A stretch of 64,000 nt of DNA from Methylobacterium persicinum (lineage in GTDB: Bacteria > Pseudomonadota > Alphaproteobacteria > Rhizobiales > Beijerinckiaceae), in assembly GCF_022179525.1 (NCBI RefSeq), contig NZ_BPQX01000022.1, positions 1-64,000 on the forward strand, given 5' to 3'. The translations under genes and the position numbers were made by a program. Of this stretch, positions 46,360 through 54,744 are shown piece by piece. Numbering within the stretch: position 1 is the stretch's first letter; each line of letters begins with the position of its first letter. The notes under the pieces are model-generated. The model saw only the letters and a list, made by a program, of their open reading frames with translations, did not search any database and was not told where the DNA came from.

Positions 46360-47778
46360 ATGAGCGGCCCATCTCCCGACCCCCTATACTGCCTGCACTT
46401 CCTGGGTGGCAGCGCCCGGACCTGGGAACCCGTGGCCGAGGCCCTCGCCGGCGCGATGCGCCTCGTGCCCCTCGACCTCCCTGGTTTCGGTGAAGCCCGC
46501 GGCGACGGCGGATATGCCGTCGATGCCATGGCCGACCGGGTTAGCGCGGCCATCGCGGCCGAATCGCCCGCACGGTTCCGCATCGCCGGTCACAGCATGG
46601 GCGCGAAGGTCGCCCTCGTCCTCGCCCGCCGCGCCGAGGACGGCGATCCCGCCCTGAAGGGCCTTGCGGGCCTCGTCCTCGTCTCCGGCTCGCCCCCGAG
46701 CCCGGAACCGATCCCCGAGGATCGCCGCAGCCACATGTTAAGCTGGATAGATGCCGACCCCGCGACCCGCGCCCGGGAGGCGCGGGAGTTCGTGAAGGCC
46801 AACACCGCCGAGACCCTGCCCTCCGAGGCAGAGGACCGGGCCGTGGAGGACGTCCTTCGCGCCGAACCGGCCGCGTGGCGGGCTTGGCTCGAAGCCGGTG
46901 CGAAGGAAGATTTCTCCGGCCGGGTCGGCGTGCTGCGCGTGCCCGTCGTCGTCATCGCGGGCTCAGAGGATGCCGATCTCGGCGCGGACGCCCAGGCGGC
47001 CTTGACGATGCCGCACCTTCCCCACGGCCGACTGATCACGGTCGAGGGCGTTGCCCATTTGCTGCCCCTGGAGCGGCCTGAGGAATTGGCCCGCCTGATC
47101 GCCTCGCTCGTCGAGACGGCGGACGCGTCGGTACGCCCTCCCGCCATTCCGCCGGCTTATGAGGAACTCATCGCATCCGACCGGGTGAACAACCGCCTTC
47201 GCTCCGCCCTGCATGAGCGAGCGGAACCCGACGATCCCGCCTACGCGCCCGCCGCCCTCGATGCCGTGGAGCTGGCGATCCTCAGGGCGGTCTTCGCCAG
47301 GGTTCTTCCCGCCCCCGGACTGGACTTCGCCGCGAGGACCGACCGCCGCTTGGCGTCCGGCGAGGGAGATGGCTGGCGCTTCAGCGCGCTTCCGCCGGAC
47401 AAGGATGCCTATCGGGCCGCCCTGCGTACCCTCGACGCCGCCTCCCGCGCCGCCCATCAGCGGCCGTTCGTGGCCCTGCCGGCGGCCGAGCAGGACGCCT
47501 TCCTGACGCTGGCGCAGAAGGGCAAGTTGTCGGTTCCGCCGGCACTCAATGGCCGCCTCGACGCCGACCAGATGCGGTTCTGGTTCGAGGATGTCCGGGC
47601 CGATGCGGTTCGGCTCCACCTCGCCCACCCGGCCGGGCTGGCGCGGATCGGCTTTTCCGGAATCGGCGCGGGCGGGGACAGCCCCGAGCCGATCGCCGCC
47701 GGGCTGCCGGGCTTCGTGAAGACCGGCCTCGATTCACCCGAACCTTGGGAGCCCCGGACGGGGGAGTCCGCACGATGA
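46360..47778 (+). CDS. Alpha/beta hydrolase fused to a gluconate 2-dehydrogenase subunit 3-like domain
   Basis: A 472-residue two-domain protein. Residues 1-250 are an alpha/beta hydrolase: [19 protein letters not shown], nucleophile [13 protein letters not shown] (Ser79), acid [12 protein letters not shown] (Asp204 or Asp206) and [19 protein letters not shown] (His233). From about 265 a helical domain ([59 protein letters not shown]) resembles gluconate/glucose dehydrogenase subunit 3, normally a separate small exported protein. There is no signal peptide. Its stop codon overlaps the start of the GMC dehydrogenase gene (ATGA), the usual partner of subunit 3. Confidence 0.82.
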   Translation: MSGPSPDPLYCLHFLGGSARTWEPVAEALAGAMRLVPLDLPGFGEARGDGGYAVDAMADRVSAAIAAESPARFRIAGHSMGAKVALVLARRAEDGDPALKGLAGLVLVSGSPPSPEPIPEDRRSHMLSWIDADPATRAREAREFVKANTAETLPSEAEDRAVEDVLRAEPAAWRAWLEAGAKEDFSGRVGVLRVPVVVIAGSEDADLGADAQAALTMPHLPHGRLITVEGVAHLLPLERPEELARLIASLVETADASVRPPAIPPAYEELIASDRVNNRLRSALHERAEPDDPAYAPAALDAVELAILRAVFARVLPAPGLDFAARTDRRLASGEGDGWRFSALPPDKDAYRAALRTLDAASRAAHQRPFVALPAAEQDAFLTLAQKGKLSVPPALNGRLDADQMRFWFEDVRADAVRLHLAHPAGLARIGFSGIGAGGDSPEPIAAGLPGFVKTGLDSPEPWEPRTGESAR

Positions 47779-49325
47779 ACCTCGATACCATGCGGACCTA
47801 CCCTGAGGACGACGTCGTGGACGCCGTCGTCATCGGAACCGGCGCCGGCGGCGCGCCCGTGATCGCTCGCCTCGCTACCGCGGGCCTGCGCATCGTGGCC
47901 CTGGAGGCCGGGCCGAACTTCACGCCCTCGCGCTTCGCCTTCGACGAGACGCTCGCCGACGAGATCTACTGGACCGAGGAGCGCCTGAGTGGCGGCTCGA
48001 CCCCGGAAGCCTTCGGTGCCAACAACAGCGGGACGGGCGTCGGCGGCTCGACGCTCCACTGGGGCGCCTTCGTGCCCCGGGCCGACAACCGCGACCTTCG
48101 CCTTCACACTGAGACCGGCGAGGGTGTCGACTGGCCCCTGAGCCATGACGAGCTCGTGCCGTATTACGAGCAGGTCGAAGCGTTCATCGGCGTCTCCGGG
48201 CCGAAGACCTACCCGTGGGACGACACCCGCCGCTATCCCTTGCCTCCAGTGCCGCGCAACGGGCCGGCGGATCTCATGGCCGGGGCCTGCGACGACCTCG
48301 GCATCCGCTGGGCGGATGCCCCTGCCGCGGTGGTCTCCCGCGAGTTCCCCTCCGAGGGCGGACCGGTCCGTCACGCCTGCATCAATTGCGGGTTCTGCCA
48401 CCAGGGCTGCCGCAACGGCGCCAAGACAAGCATGGACGTCACCTATCTGCCGCTCGCCGTCTCGCACGGCGCCGAGATCCGGCCCGAATGCTTCGTCCAC
48501 GGTCTGGAGCGCGGGAGCGACGGGCGGATCACCGCCGTGGTGTACACCCATGAGGGTCGGACAAAGCGCCAGCGCTGCCGGGCGGTGTTTCTCTGTGCCG
48601 GTGCCGTCGAGACTCCACGGCTGCTGCTGCACCTCGGCCTCGCCAACGGCAGTGGGCAGGTCGGGCGCAACTACATGGGCCATGTGGCGACGCAGGTATG
48701 GGGCACCTTCGACCACGAGGTGCGAATGAACCGGGGCTACCCGTCTTCCCTGATCACCGAGGACTACATCCGACCCAGCGACGCGGATTTCGCCGGGGGC
48801 TACCTCATTCAGAGCCTCGGCGTAGTCCCCGTGACCTTCGGCAACGCCGTTGCCCGGGGGCGCGGCCTATGGGGCCAAGAGTTGCTCGACTATCTCGGCC
48901 GGTACAACCACCTCGCGGGGATCGGCATCAATGGCGAGACGCTGCCCAGCGATGCCAATGTCCTGACCCTGTCCGACGAGGTCGATGCCCACGGTATGCG
49001 CAAGGCCCGGATCGACTTCGGCTACAGCACCAACGAGGAGCGCCTGAACGCCCACGCCACCAAGGTGATGCGGGGCATCTGGGAGGCGGCCGGCGCCAAG
49101 GACATCTGGGTCATGGAGCGCGTCGCCCACACCATCGGCACCTGCCGGATGGGCCGCGACGGCGACATGGCCGTCGTCGATCCGTTCGGGAAGAGCTTCG
49201 ACATCGACAACCTGTGGATCAGCGACGGCTCGACCTTCCCGAGTTCCCTCGCCGCCAACCCGGCCCTGACGATCATGGCGCTCGCCCTCCGGACGGCGGA
49301 CCGGTTCCTGGCTCAGGGGCGCTGA
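47775..49325 (+). CDS. GMC-family FAD dehydrogenase with 3Fe-4S-type cysteine motif
   Basis: A 516-residue flavoprotein of the large-subunit type found in membrane gluconate, sorbitol and glucose dehydrogenases. FAD-binding [20 protein letters not shown] and [19 protein letters not shown] are present, as is [20 protein letters not shown]. The cysteines in [19 protein letters not shown] (Cys202, 205, 208, 212) match the 3Fe-4S motif of the FAD-glucose dehydrogenase catalytic subunit. The C-terminal active-site region is HTIGTCRMG and [20 protein letters not shown]-like. The substrate is unknown and no cytochrome subunit is adjacent. Confidence 0.92.
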   Translation: MNLDTMRTYPEDDVVDAVVIGTGAGGAPVIARLATAGLRIVALEAGPNFTPSRFAFDETLADEIYWTEERLSGGSTPEAFGANNSGTGVGGSTLHWGAFVPRADNRDLRLHTETGEGVDWPLSHDELVPYYEQVEAFIGVSGPKTYPWDDTRRYPLPPVPRNGPADLMAGACDDLGIRWADAPAAVVSREFPSEGGPVRHACINCGFCHQGCRNGAKTSMDVTYLPLAVSHGAEIRPECFVHGLERGSDGRITAVVYTHEGRTKRQRCRAVFLCAGAVETPRLLLHLGLANGSGQVGRNYMGHVATQVWGTFDHEVRMNRGYPSSLITEDYIRPSDADFAGGYLIQSLGVVPVTFGNAVARGRGLWGQELLDYLGRYNHLAGIGINGETLPSDANVLTLSDEVDAHGMRKARIDFGYSTNEERLNAHATKVMRGIWEAAGAKDIWVMERVAHTIGTCRMGRDGDMAVVDPFGKSFDIDNLWISDGSTFPSSLAANPALTIMALALRTADRFLAQGR

Positions 49326-49336
49326 CGGCCATACGC

Positions 49337-49428
49337 CGTCATTGCGAGCGAAGCGAAGCAACCCTGGGCAGCGGGACGCCCCAAACCGTGGCGCGTCCCT
49401 GGGTTGCTTCACTGCGTTCGCAATGACG
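49337..49428. repeat. REP-like palindromic element, family A
   Basis: A near-consensus copy with arms cgtcattgcgagcgaagcga and agcaaccctggg mirrored by ccctgggttgcttcactgcg and ttcgcaatgacg. It lies between convergent GMC and GNAT genes. Confidence 0.9.
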
Positions 49429-49446
49429 ACAGGTGTGGCGCAATGA

Positions 49447-50178
49447 CTACCCGGCCTCGCCACGCATCGCCGCCAGTCCGCGCCTTTGCTGCCCCTCCGC
49501 ATCGAAATTCGACGGGTCGAGCCAGGCGGCGAAGGCGTCGCGCAGGGCGGGCCATTCGGCATCGGTGACGGAGTACCACGCGGTATCCCGTGAACGGCCC
49601 TTCACCACCACCGCATTCCGGAAAATGCCCTCGAACCGGAAGCCGTAGCGCAGGGCTGCGGCGCGGGAGGGTGCATTCAGGCTGTCGCACTTCCACTCGT
49701 AGCGCCGGTAGCCGAGTTCGTCGAAGGCCCGGGCCATCATCAGCGCCATCGCTTCCGTCGCCGCCGCCCGGCGCTTGAGGCCGTGGCCGAAATGAATGTG
49801 CCCGACTTCGATCACCCCGTTGCCGGGATCGATCCGCAGGTAGGAGGCGATGCCCAGCGGCTTGCCGCTCTGCCCGTCGAGGATTGTATGGAACAGCGGG
49901 TCCTCCCCTGCCGCCTGCTTGTCGAGGCGCTCGCGATAGGCGGCCGCGGTGGCGGGCAGGTCATCGACGAGGTAGGTCCAGCCACTGCGGTCCGGTGCAC
50001 CGGCGTAGAGCTCATAGAGATTCGCAGCATGGGCCTCCGGATCGAGGGGCACGACCTGGCAGAACCGCCCGCTCATGAGCGTGCGCGGCGGTCGGGGCCG
50101 GGGCGTCCAGTCCGGCAGGGCCGGACCGATGGGCTGTCCGTACTCGTTGAGGCGGGGGCTGGGCTGAGTCGCGGTCAT
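49447..50178 (-). CDS. GNAT-family N-acetyltransferase (RimJ/RimL-like)
   Basis: A 243-residue protein of the ribosomal-protein-alanine acetyltransferase subgroup. A Pro-rich N-terminus (LNEYGQPIGPALPDWTPRPR) precedes the fold: QVVPLDPEAHAANLYELYAG, GWTYLVDDLPATAAAYRERL, PLGIASYLRIDPGNGVIEVG, IHFGHGLKRRAAATEAMALM (acetyl-CoA region) and YEWKCDSLNAPSRAAALRYG, then FRFEGIFRNAVVVKGRSRDT. The acceptor is unknown. Length and layout match common alphaproteobacterial homologues. The ATG at 50178 was chosen. Confidence 0.92.
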   Translation of the reverse strand: MTATQPSPRLNEYGQPIGPALPDWTPRPRPPRTLMSGRFCQVVPLDPEAHAANLYELYAGAPDRSGWTYLVDDLPATAAAYRERLDKQAAGEDPLFHTILDGQSGKPLGIASYLRIDPGNGVIEVGHIHFGHGLKRRAAATEAMALMMARAFDELGYRRYEWKCDSLNAPSRAAALRYGFRFEGIFRNAVVVKGRSRDTAWYSVTDAEWPALRDAFAAWLDPSNFDAEGQQRRGLAAMRGEAG

Positions 50179-50275
50179 GGAATGGGTATAGCGATGAGGG
50201 AGCGCCGCGCATCCCCTCTGTCGGCTGCGAAGGTCTGCGGGCCAGGACGTTGCCGCCGCCGCTCCCATTCACCCC

Positions 50276-50388
50276 CTCATCCTGAGGTGCCGTCGCGCAG
50301 CGGCGGCCTCGAAGGAGGGCTCCAGAAGGCTCCGGCGATCCCTGGAGCCCTCCTTCGAGGCCCACTGACGCGGGCAGCTCAGAATGAG
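50276..50388. repeat. Palindromic intergenic repeat, family B
   Basis: ctcatcctgaggtgcc at the left end is mirrored imperfectly by cagctcagaatgag at the right. The inner pair cctcgaaggagggctcc / ggagccctccttcgagg is perfect. Second copy of the element at 20354-20465. With the adjacent family A element it fills the 398-base gap before the ABC operon end. Confidence 0.85.
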
Positions 50389-50437
50389 TTCCTGGGTGGG
50401 AGTGGCGGGGAACGCACGCGAGACCTGCCACCCTCCC

Positions 50438-50530
50438 CGTCTTTGCGAGCGCCCCCGAAGCAATCCAGGGCGGCGGGCCGTTTCAGGACGTGGCGCTTTC
50501 CTGGATTGCTTCGCTTCGCTCGCAATGACG
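50438..50530. repeat. REP-like palindromic element, family A
   Basis: cgtctttgcgagcgcccccg and agcaatccagg are mirrored by cctggattgcttcgcttcgc and tcgcaatgacg. It follows the last gene of the ABC transporter operon. Confidence 0.88.
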
Positions 50531-50576
50531 GAGAAAGGGAGACGCCGTAGCGCTCCCGGCAGGGGAACCGGGCGCC

Positions 50577-51605
50577 TCAGGCCATCTCCACCGCCACCGG
50601 TTGCGGCCCGGCGCGGTAGGCGGCCGAGGCTTCCTCCGTGCGCCAGCAGGCGACGTCGTGGCCGGGGGAGATCGTGCCGACGGGCGGCATCTCCCGGCGG
50701 CAGCGGTCTTCGGCCAGGAAGCAGCGGGGGGCGAAGGGGCAGCCGGGCGGGCGGTTGGCGAGGTCGGGAGGGCTGCCGGGGATGGTCTGCAGGCGGCTGC
50801 CCTTGTCCATGGCCCCCTCGGCCCGGCTGCGCAGGAGGCCGATCGTGTAGGGATGGTGCGGATCGCGCACCACCTGACGGGCCGTGCCCACCTCGACGAT
50901 CTTGCCGGCGTACATCACCGCGATCCGGTCGGCGACTTCGACCGCCGCCCCGAGATCGTGGGTGACGATGACGATCGACAGGCCGAGGTCCCGCTGCAAC
51001 TCCCGCAGCAGGAGCAGCACCTGGATCTGCACCGTCGCATCGAGGGCCGTGGTCGGCTCGTCGGCGAGCAGCACCTGTGGCCGGCAGGCGAGCGCCAGGG
51101 CGATCATCGCCCGTTGGCGCATCCCGCCGGACATCTCGTGCGGATAGTTGTCGAGCCGCCGCTCGGGGCTCGGGATGCGGACGCGCTCGAACAGGGCGAG
51201 CGCCCGCGCGCGCGCATCCTGTGCCGAAATCTTTTCGTGGCGCTGGATCGACTCGGTGATCTGCCGGCCCACCGTATAGACCGGGTCGAAGGCGAGCAGC
51301 GGCTCCTGGAAGATCATCGAGACGTCGCCGCCGCGGAAGTCGGCCAGCGCCCGCTTGTCGAGGGCGAGCACGTCCTTTCCGGCCGCGGAGATCCGCCCCT
51401 CGATCCGGCTGCGCCCCGCCGGGAACAGCCGCAGGATCGAGCGCAGCGTCACGCTCTTGCCGGAGCCGGATTCGCCGATCAGCGCCAGGGCCTGCCCGCG
51501 GTCCAGCCGCAGATCGACGCCGTCGACCACCTGGGTCTTGCCGAAGGCGACGCGGAGGCCGGACAGCTCCACCGCCGCATCGTGGGTCATGTCGGTCGCG
51601 CTCAT
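50577..51605 (-). CDS. Peptide/nickel-type ABC transporter ATPase (DppD/OppD-like)
   Basis: A 342-residue ATP-binding subunit. Walker A is ALIGESGSGKSVTLRSILRL, the Q-loop is SMIFQEPLLAFDPVYTVG, the signature is PHEMSGGMRQRAMIALALAC, Walker B is QVLLADEPTTALDATVQIQV, and the switch histidine is in IVTHDLGAAVEVAD. The C-terminal oligopeptide/dipeptide domain has GCPFAPRCFLAEDRCRREMP with the four-cysteine pattern typical of Opp/Dpp ATPases. Last gene of the operon; its ATG overlaps the upstream stop codon. Confidence 0.93.
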   Translation of the reverse strand: MSATDMTHDAAVELSGLRVAFGKTQVVDGVDLRLDRGQALALIGESGSGKSVTLRSILRLFPAGRSRIEGRISAAGKDVLALDKRALADFRGGDVSMIFQEPLLAFDPVYTVGRQITESIQRHEKISAQDARARALALFERVRIPSPERRLDNYPHEMSGGMRQRAMIALALACRPQVLLADEPTTALDATVQIQVLLLLRELQRDLGLSIVIVTHDLGAAVEVADRIAVMYAGKIVEVGTARQVVRDPHHPYTIGLLRSRAEGAMDKGSRLQTIPGSPPDLANRPPGCPFAPRCFLAEDRCRREMPPVGTISPGHDVACWRTEEASAAYRAGPQPVAVEMA

Positions 51606-52657
51606 GCCGCCAGCACCTCCGCGGGGGCGGCGGAATGGCCGGAGCCTGGCTGCCGGGCAAGGCAGGCGACCCGGTTACCCGCCCGCACCGGTTCGAGGGG
51701 CGGTTCCACCTGCCCGCAGACGCCCTCCGCCAGGGCGCAGCGCGGATGGAATCGGCATCCGCCGGGCGGATCGATGGGGTTCGGCGGGTCGCCGGCCAGC
51801 AGCGCCTTCTGCGTCCGGTTGTCGGGATCGAGGGAGGGCATCGAGGCCAGCAACGCCTGGGTATAGGGATGGGCCGGCGCGGCCAGCACCGAATCCGACG
51901 GGCCGATCTCGGCGACGCGGCCGAGATACATCACCATCACCCGGTCGGAGATGAAGCGTACGACGTTCAGGTCATGGCTGATGAAGATGTAGGTCAGCCC
52001 GAACTCGGCCTTGAGGTCGAGGAGCAGGTTCAGAACCTGCGCCTCGACGGACTTGTCCAGCGCCGAGACGGCTTCATCGAGCAGCACGAGGCGCGGTTCC
52101 AGGGCGAGGGCCCGGGCGATGTTCACGCGCTGCCGCTGGCCGCCGGAAATCTCGTGCGGGTAGCGGCCGGCAAAGCGCTTCGGCTCCAGCCCGACCCGGG
52201 CGAGGAGCGCGCGGGCGCGCTCCACTGCCTCGCGGCCCGGCACGCCGTTGACCTTCGGCCCGAAGGCGATGGATTGCTCCACCGTCATGCGCGGGTTGAG
52301 GGAGGCATAGGAATCCTGAAAGACCATCTGCGCCTGCCGCCGGTAGCTGCGCCAGGGCATCGCCCGCTCGCCGATCGCCTGCCCGTCGAACAGCATCCCG
52401 CCGGTATCGCGCTCGATCAGCCCCATGATCAGCTTGGCGGTGGTGGACTTGCCGCAGCCGGATTCACCGACGATGCCGAGCGTTTCGCCCTTGAGGACAT
52501 CGAAATTGACGCCGTCTACGGCGCGCACCACCTTCTTCGGGCCGGTACCCTTACGGACGGGGAAGTGCTTCACGAGGCCGGAGACCGAAAGGAGCGGCTG
52601 GGCGGGGCCGCCCCGGTCGGCGGCGAAGGGGTCCGGGCCGGGGGGGATGACGCTCAC
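51602..52657 (-). CDS. Peptide/nickel-type ABC transporter ATPase (DppF/OppF-like)
   Basis: A 351-residue partner ATPase. LLSVSGLVKHFPVRKGTGPK is the OppF-type N-terminus. Walker A is LGIVGESGCGKSTTAKLIMG, the Q-loop is QMVFQDSYASLNPRMTVEQS, the signature is PHEISGGQRQRVNIARALAL, and Walker B is RLVLLDEAVSALDKSVEAQV; in Walker B the usual D-E-P is D-E-A, common in this group. The C-terminal domain has GCRFHPRCALAEGVCGQVEP. The GTG at 52657 overlaps the permease stop codon and its own stop overlaps the next ATG. Confidence 0.93.
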   Translation of the reverse strand: MSVIPPGPDPFAADRGGPAQPLLSVSGLVKHFPVRKGTGPKKVVRAVDGVNFDVLKGETLGIVGESGCGKSTTAKLIMGLIERDTGGMLFDGQAIGERAMPWRSYRRQAQMVFQDSYASLNPRMTVEQSIAFGPKVNGVPGREAVERARALLARVGLEPKRFAGRYPHEISGGQRQRVNIARALALEPRLVLLDEAVSALDKSVEAQVLNLLLDLKAEFGLTYIFISHDLNVVRFISDRVMVMYLGRVAEIGPSDSVLAAPAHPYTQALLASMPSLDPDNRTQKALLAGDPPNPIDPPGGCRFHPRCALAEGVCGQVEPPLEPVRAGNRVACLARQPGSGHSAAPAEVLAA

Positions 52658-53577
52658 TGGCGGATCTCCATGGCGCTGCGCAGCCCATCCGAGAAAAGGT
52701 TGAACGAAATCGAGACGAGGAAGATCGCCACGCCCGGCAGGGCCGCGACGAGGGGGTTCACGTAGATCGCCGTCCGCAGGGTATTGAGCATCAGGCCCCA
52801 TTCCGGCTCCGGCGGGCGTACGCCCAGACCGAGGAAGGACAGGCCCGAGGCCAGGATCATCGAGACCGAGATCAAGCTGGTCGAGTAGACGAAGATCGGC
52901 CCGACCACGTTGCCGAGCACCTGCACCCGCATGATGGTGAAGGCCGAGGCCCCGGATAGCTTGGCGGCATCGATGTAGTCCCGCCGCCGGATGCCGGTGG
53001 TGACACTCTCCGCGACGCGGGCGATCTGGGGCACGAACACGCAGGTCAGCGACACGATCGAGTTGAAGATGCCGGCGCCGAGCGCACCCGAAAGGGCGAT
53101 GGCCAGCAGCACCGACGGAAAAGCAAAGAACACGTCGATCGTGCGCATCAGGATCGTGTTGGTCCAGCCGCCGACATAGCCGGCGAGGATACCGATCCCG
53201 GAGCCGAGGACGAAGGCGATCAGCACCGGCGTGACGCCCATGAACAGCGACAGCCGTGAGCCGAGCATCAGACGGCTGATCATGTCGCGGCCGAGCTCGT
53301 CGGAGCCGAGCCAGTAGGTGGCGTCGCCCACCGGCTTCAGCCGGCGCAACATCGACCCCTTGTACGGGTCCATCGGGGTGATCCACGGCGACAGGATCGC
53401 GATGGCGATGACCACGAGGATCACCACGCCCGCGGCCATCGCCACGGGATCGCGCACCAGCCGGTGGCCGACATGGCCCCAGAAGCCCCGGGAGGCCACG
53501 AAGGCTTCTGGTGCATCAGGGGCGGCGGCGAGGTTCCCGTCGAGGGCGACGGAGGCGGCGGTCAGGGGGGCTGTCAT
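52654..53577 (-). CDS. Peptide/nickel-type ABC permease (DppC/OppC-like)
   Basis: A 307-residue inner-membrane permease with six helices. A hydrophilic N-terminus is followed by PVAMAAGVVILVVIAIAILS and PWITPMDPYKG. LGSDELGRDMISRLMLGSRL is the diagnostic OppC motif, and the EAA cytoplasmic loop is YIDAAKLSGASAFTIMRVQV. The C-terminus is GLSFLGLGVRPPEPEWGLML. It starts 16 bases after the DppB-like gene. Confidence 0.94.
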   Translation of the reverse strand: MTAPLTAASVALDGNLAAAPDAPEAFVASRGFWGHVGHRLVRDPVAMAAGVVILVVIAIAILSPWITPMDPYKGSMLRRLKPVGDATYWLGSDELGRDMISRLMLGSRLSLFMGVTPVLIAFVLGSGIGILAGYVGGWTNTILMRTIDVFFAFPSVLLAIALSGALGAGIFNSIVSLTCVFVPQIARVAESVTTGIRRRDYIDAAKLSGASAFTIMRVQVLGNVVGPIFVYSTSLISVSMILASGLSFLGLGVRPPEPEWGLMLNTLRTAIYVNPLVAALPGVAIFLVSISFNLFSDGLRSAMEIRQ

Positions 53578-53593
53578 GGCCGTTCCTCCTGGC

Positions 53594-54547
53594 TCAGGCG
53601 CGTTCGATGCGCGGGTCGAGGGCGGTCTGCATCACGTCCACGATGAGGTTGAGGGCGACGAAGAACATCGCCAGCACGAGGATCGAGCCCTGAAGCAGGG
53701 GCAGGTCCCGCTGGAAGATCGCCGCGTTGAGGAGGAAGCCTGTGCCGGGCCACGCGAACACGGTCTCGATCAGGATCGAGCCGCCGAGCAGGTAGCCGAG
53801 CTGCAGCCCCATGATGGCGAGGGCGGTCGGCGCGGCGTTGCGCACGACGTGCTTGAACACGCCGAACTCGCTCATGCCCTTCGCACGCAGGGCTTCTACG
53901 AAATCCTGCCCAAGGATGTCGGCGACCAGCGCTCGGACGGTCCGGGCGATGATGCCCATCGGGATCACCGCCATCGTGACGGTGGGGAGGATGATGTAGC
54001 GCAGGTGCTCGATATCCGGCCGCCAGTTGCCGGAGCCGTCCGGCCCTGCCCCCGTGGGCGGCAGCCAGCCGAGGGTGGCCGAGAACACGATCACCAGCAC
54101 CATGCCGAGCCAGTAATGCGGCACGCTTACGCCGAAGACCGACAGGGCCGAGGCCGCCCGGTCGAGGAGCGAGTTGCGCTTGTAGCCGGCGACGAAGCCG
54201 AAGAACGTCCCGAAGGTGAAGCCGATCAGGGTCGCGACGCTCGCCAGGATCAGCGAGTTCACCACCGCCCGGCCGACCTCCTGGGCGACGGGCCGCCCCG
54301 TGGCGATGGAGACGCCGAGATCCCCGTGCAGGACGTGCCACAGCCAGATCGCGTACTGCACCGGCAGCGGCTTATCGAAGCCGTAGGCGGAGCGCATCTC
54401 GTCGATTGTCTGCTGCGTGGCATCGGCCGGCAGCACCGCGCTCAGCGGATCGCCCGGGGCGAGGTGGACCAGCAGGAAGCACACCACGCTCACCCCGAAG
54501 GCGACGGGGGTGACGGTGACGAGGCGTTTGAGGATGTAGAGGAGCAT
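53594..54547 (-). CDS. Peptide/nickel-type ABC permease (DppB/OppB-like)
   Basis: A 317-residue inner-membrane permease with six helices. YILKRLVTVTPVAFGVSVVC followed by FLLVHLAPGDP is the conserved N-terminus, LPVQYAIWLWHVLHGDLGVS the family motif, and FVEALRAKGMSEFGVFKHVV the EAA loop. The C-terminus DVMQTALDPRIERA matches the usual Y/D-DPRIR ending. Separated from the binding-protein gene by a long palindrome. Confidence 0.95.
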   Translation of the reverse strand: MLLYILKRLVTVTPVAFGVSVVCFLLVHLAPGDPLSAVLPADATQQTIDEMRSAYGFDKPLPVQYAIWLWHVLHGDLGVSIATGRPVAQEVGRAVVNSLILASVATLIGFTFGTFFGFVAGYKRNSLLDRAASALSVFGVSVPHYWLGMVLVIVFSATLGWLPPTGAGPDGSGNWRPDIEHLRYIILPTVTMAVIPMGIIARTVRALVADILGQDFVEALRAKGMSEFGVFKHVVRNAAPTALAIMGLQLGYLLGGSILIETVFAWPGTGFLLNAAIFQRDLPLLQGSILVLAMFFVALNLIVDVMQTALDPRIERA

Positions 54548-54573
54548 TGGTCCTGGTCATGTCGCCACGGGAA

Positions 54574-54734
54574 TCCCTCCCCCCTCGGCGGGGGAGGTTG
54601 GCCCCCGTCAGGGGGTTGGGAGAGGGGAGCGCCGGCACCGGAGATGTCGCGACGGGAGCCTTCTTCCGCACCGTCGCGCTGCCCCTCTCCCGCCTCGCTC
54701 CGCTCGGCACCCTCCCCCGCAGAGGGGGGAGGGA
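54574..54734. repeat. Long imperfect palindrome inside the ABC operon, family C
   Basis: Outer arms tccctccccc and gggggaggga enclose further pairs (ggcgggggagg / cctcccccgc, gggagaggggagcg / cgctgcccctctccc) over about 160 bases. It lies between the binding-protein gene and the first permease gene. A structure there can protect the upstream message and lower downstream expression, which is common for transporters with abundant binding protein. Confidence 0.75.
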
Positions 54735-54744
54735 CAATGCGGCC

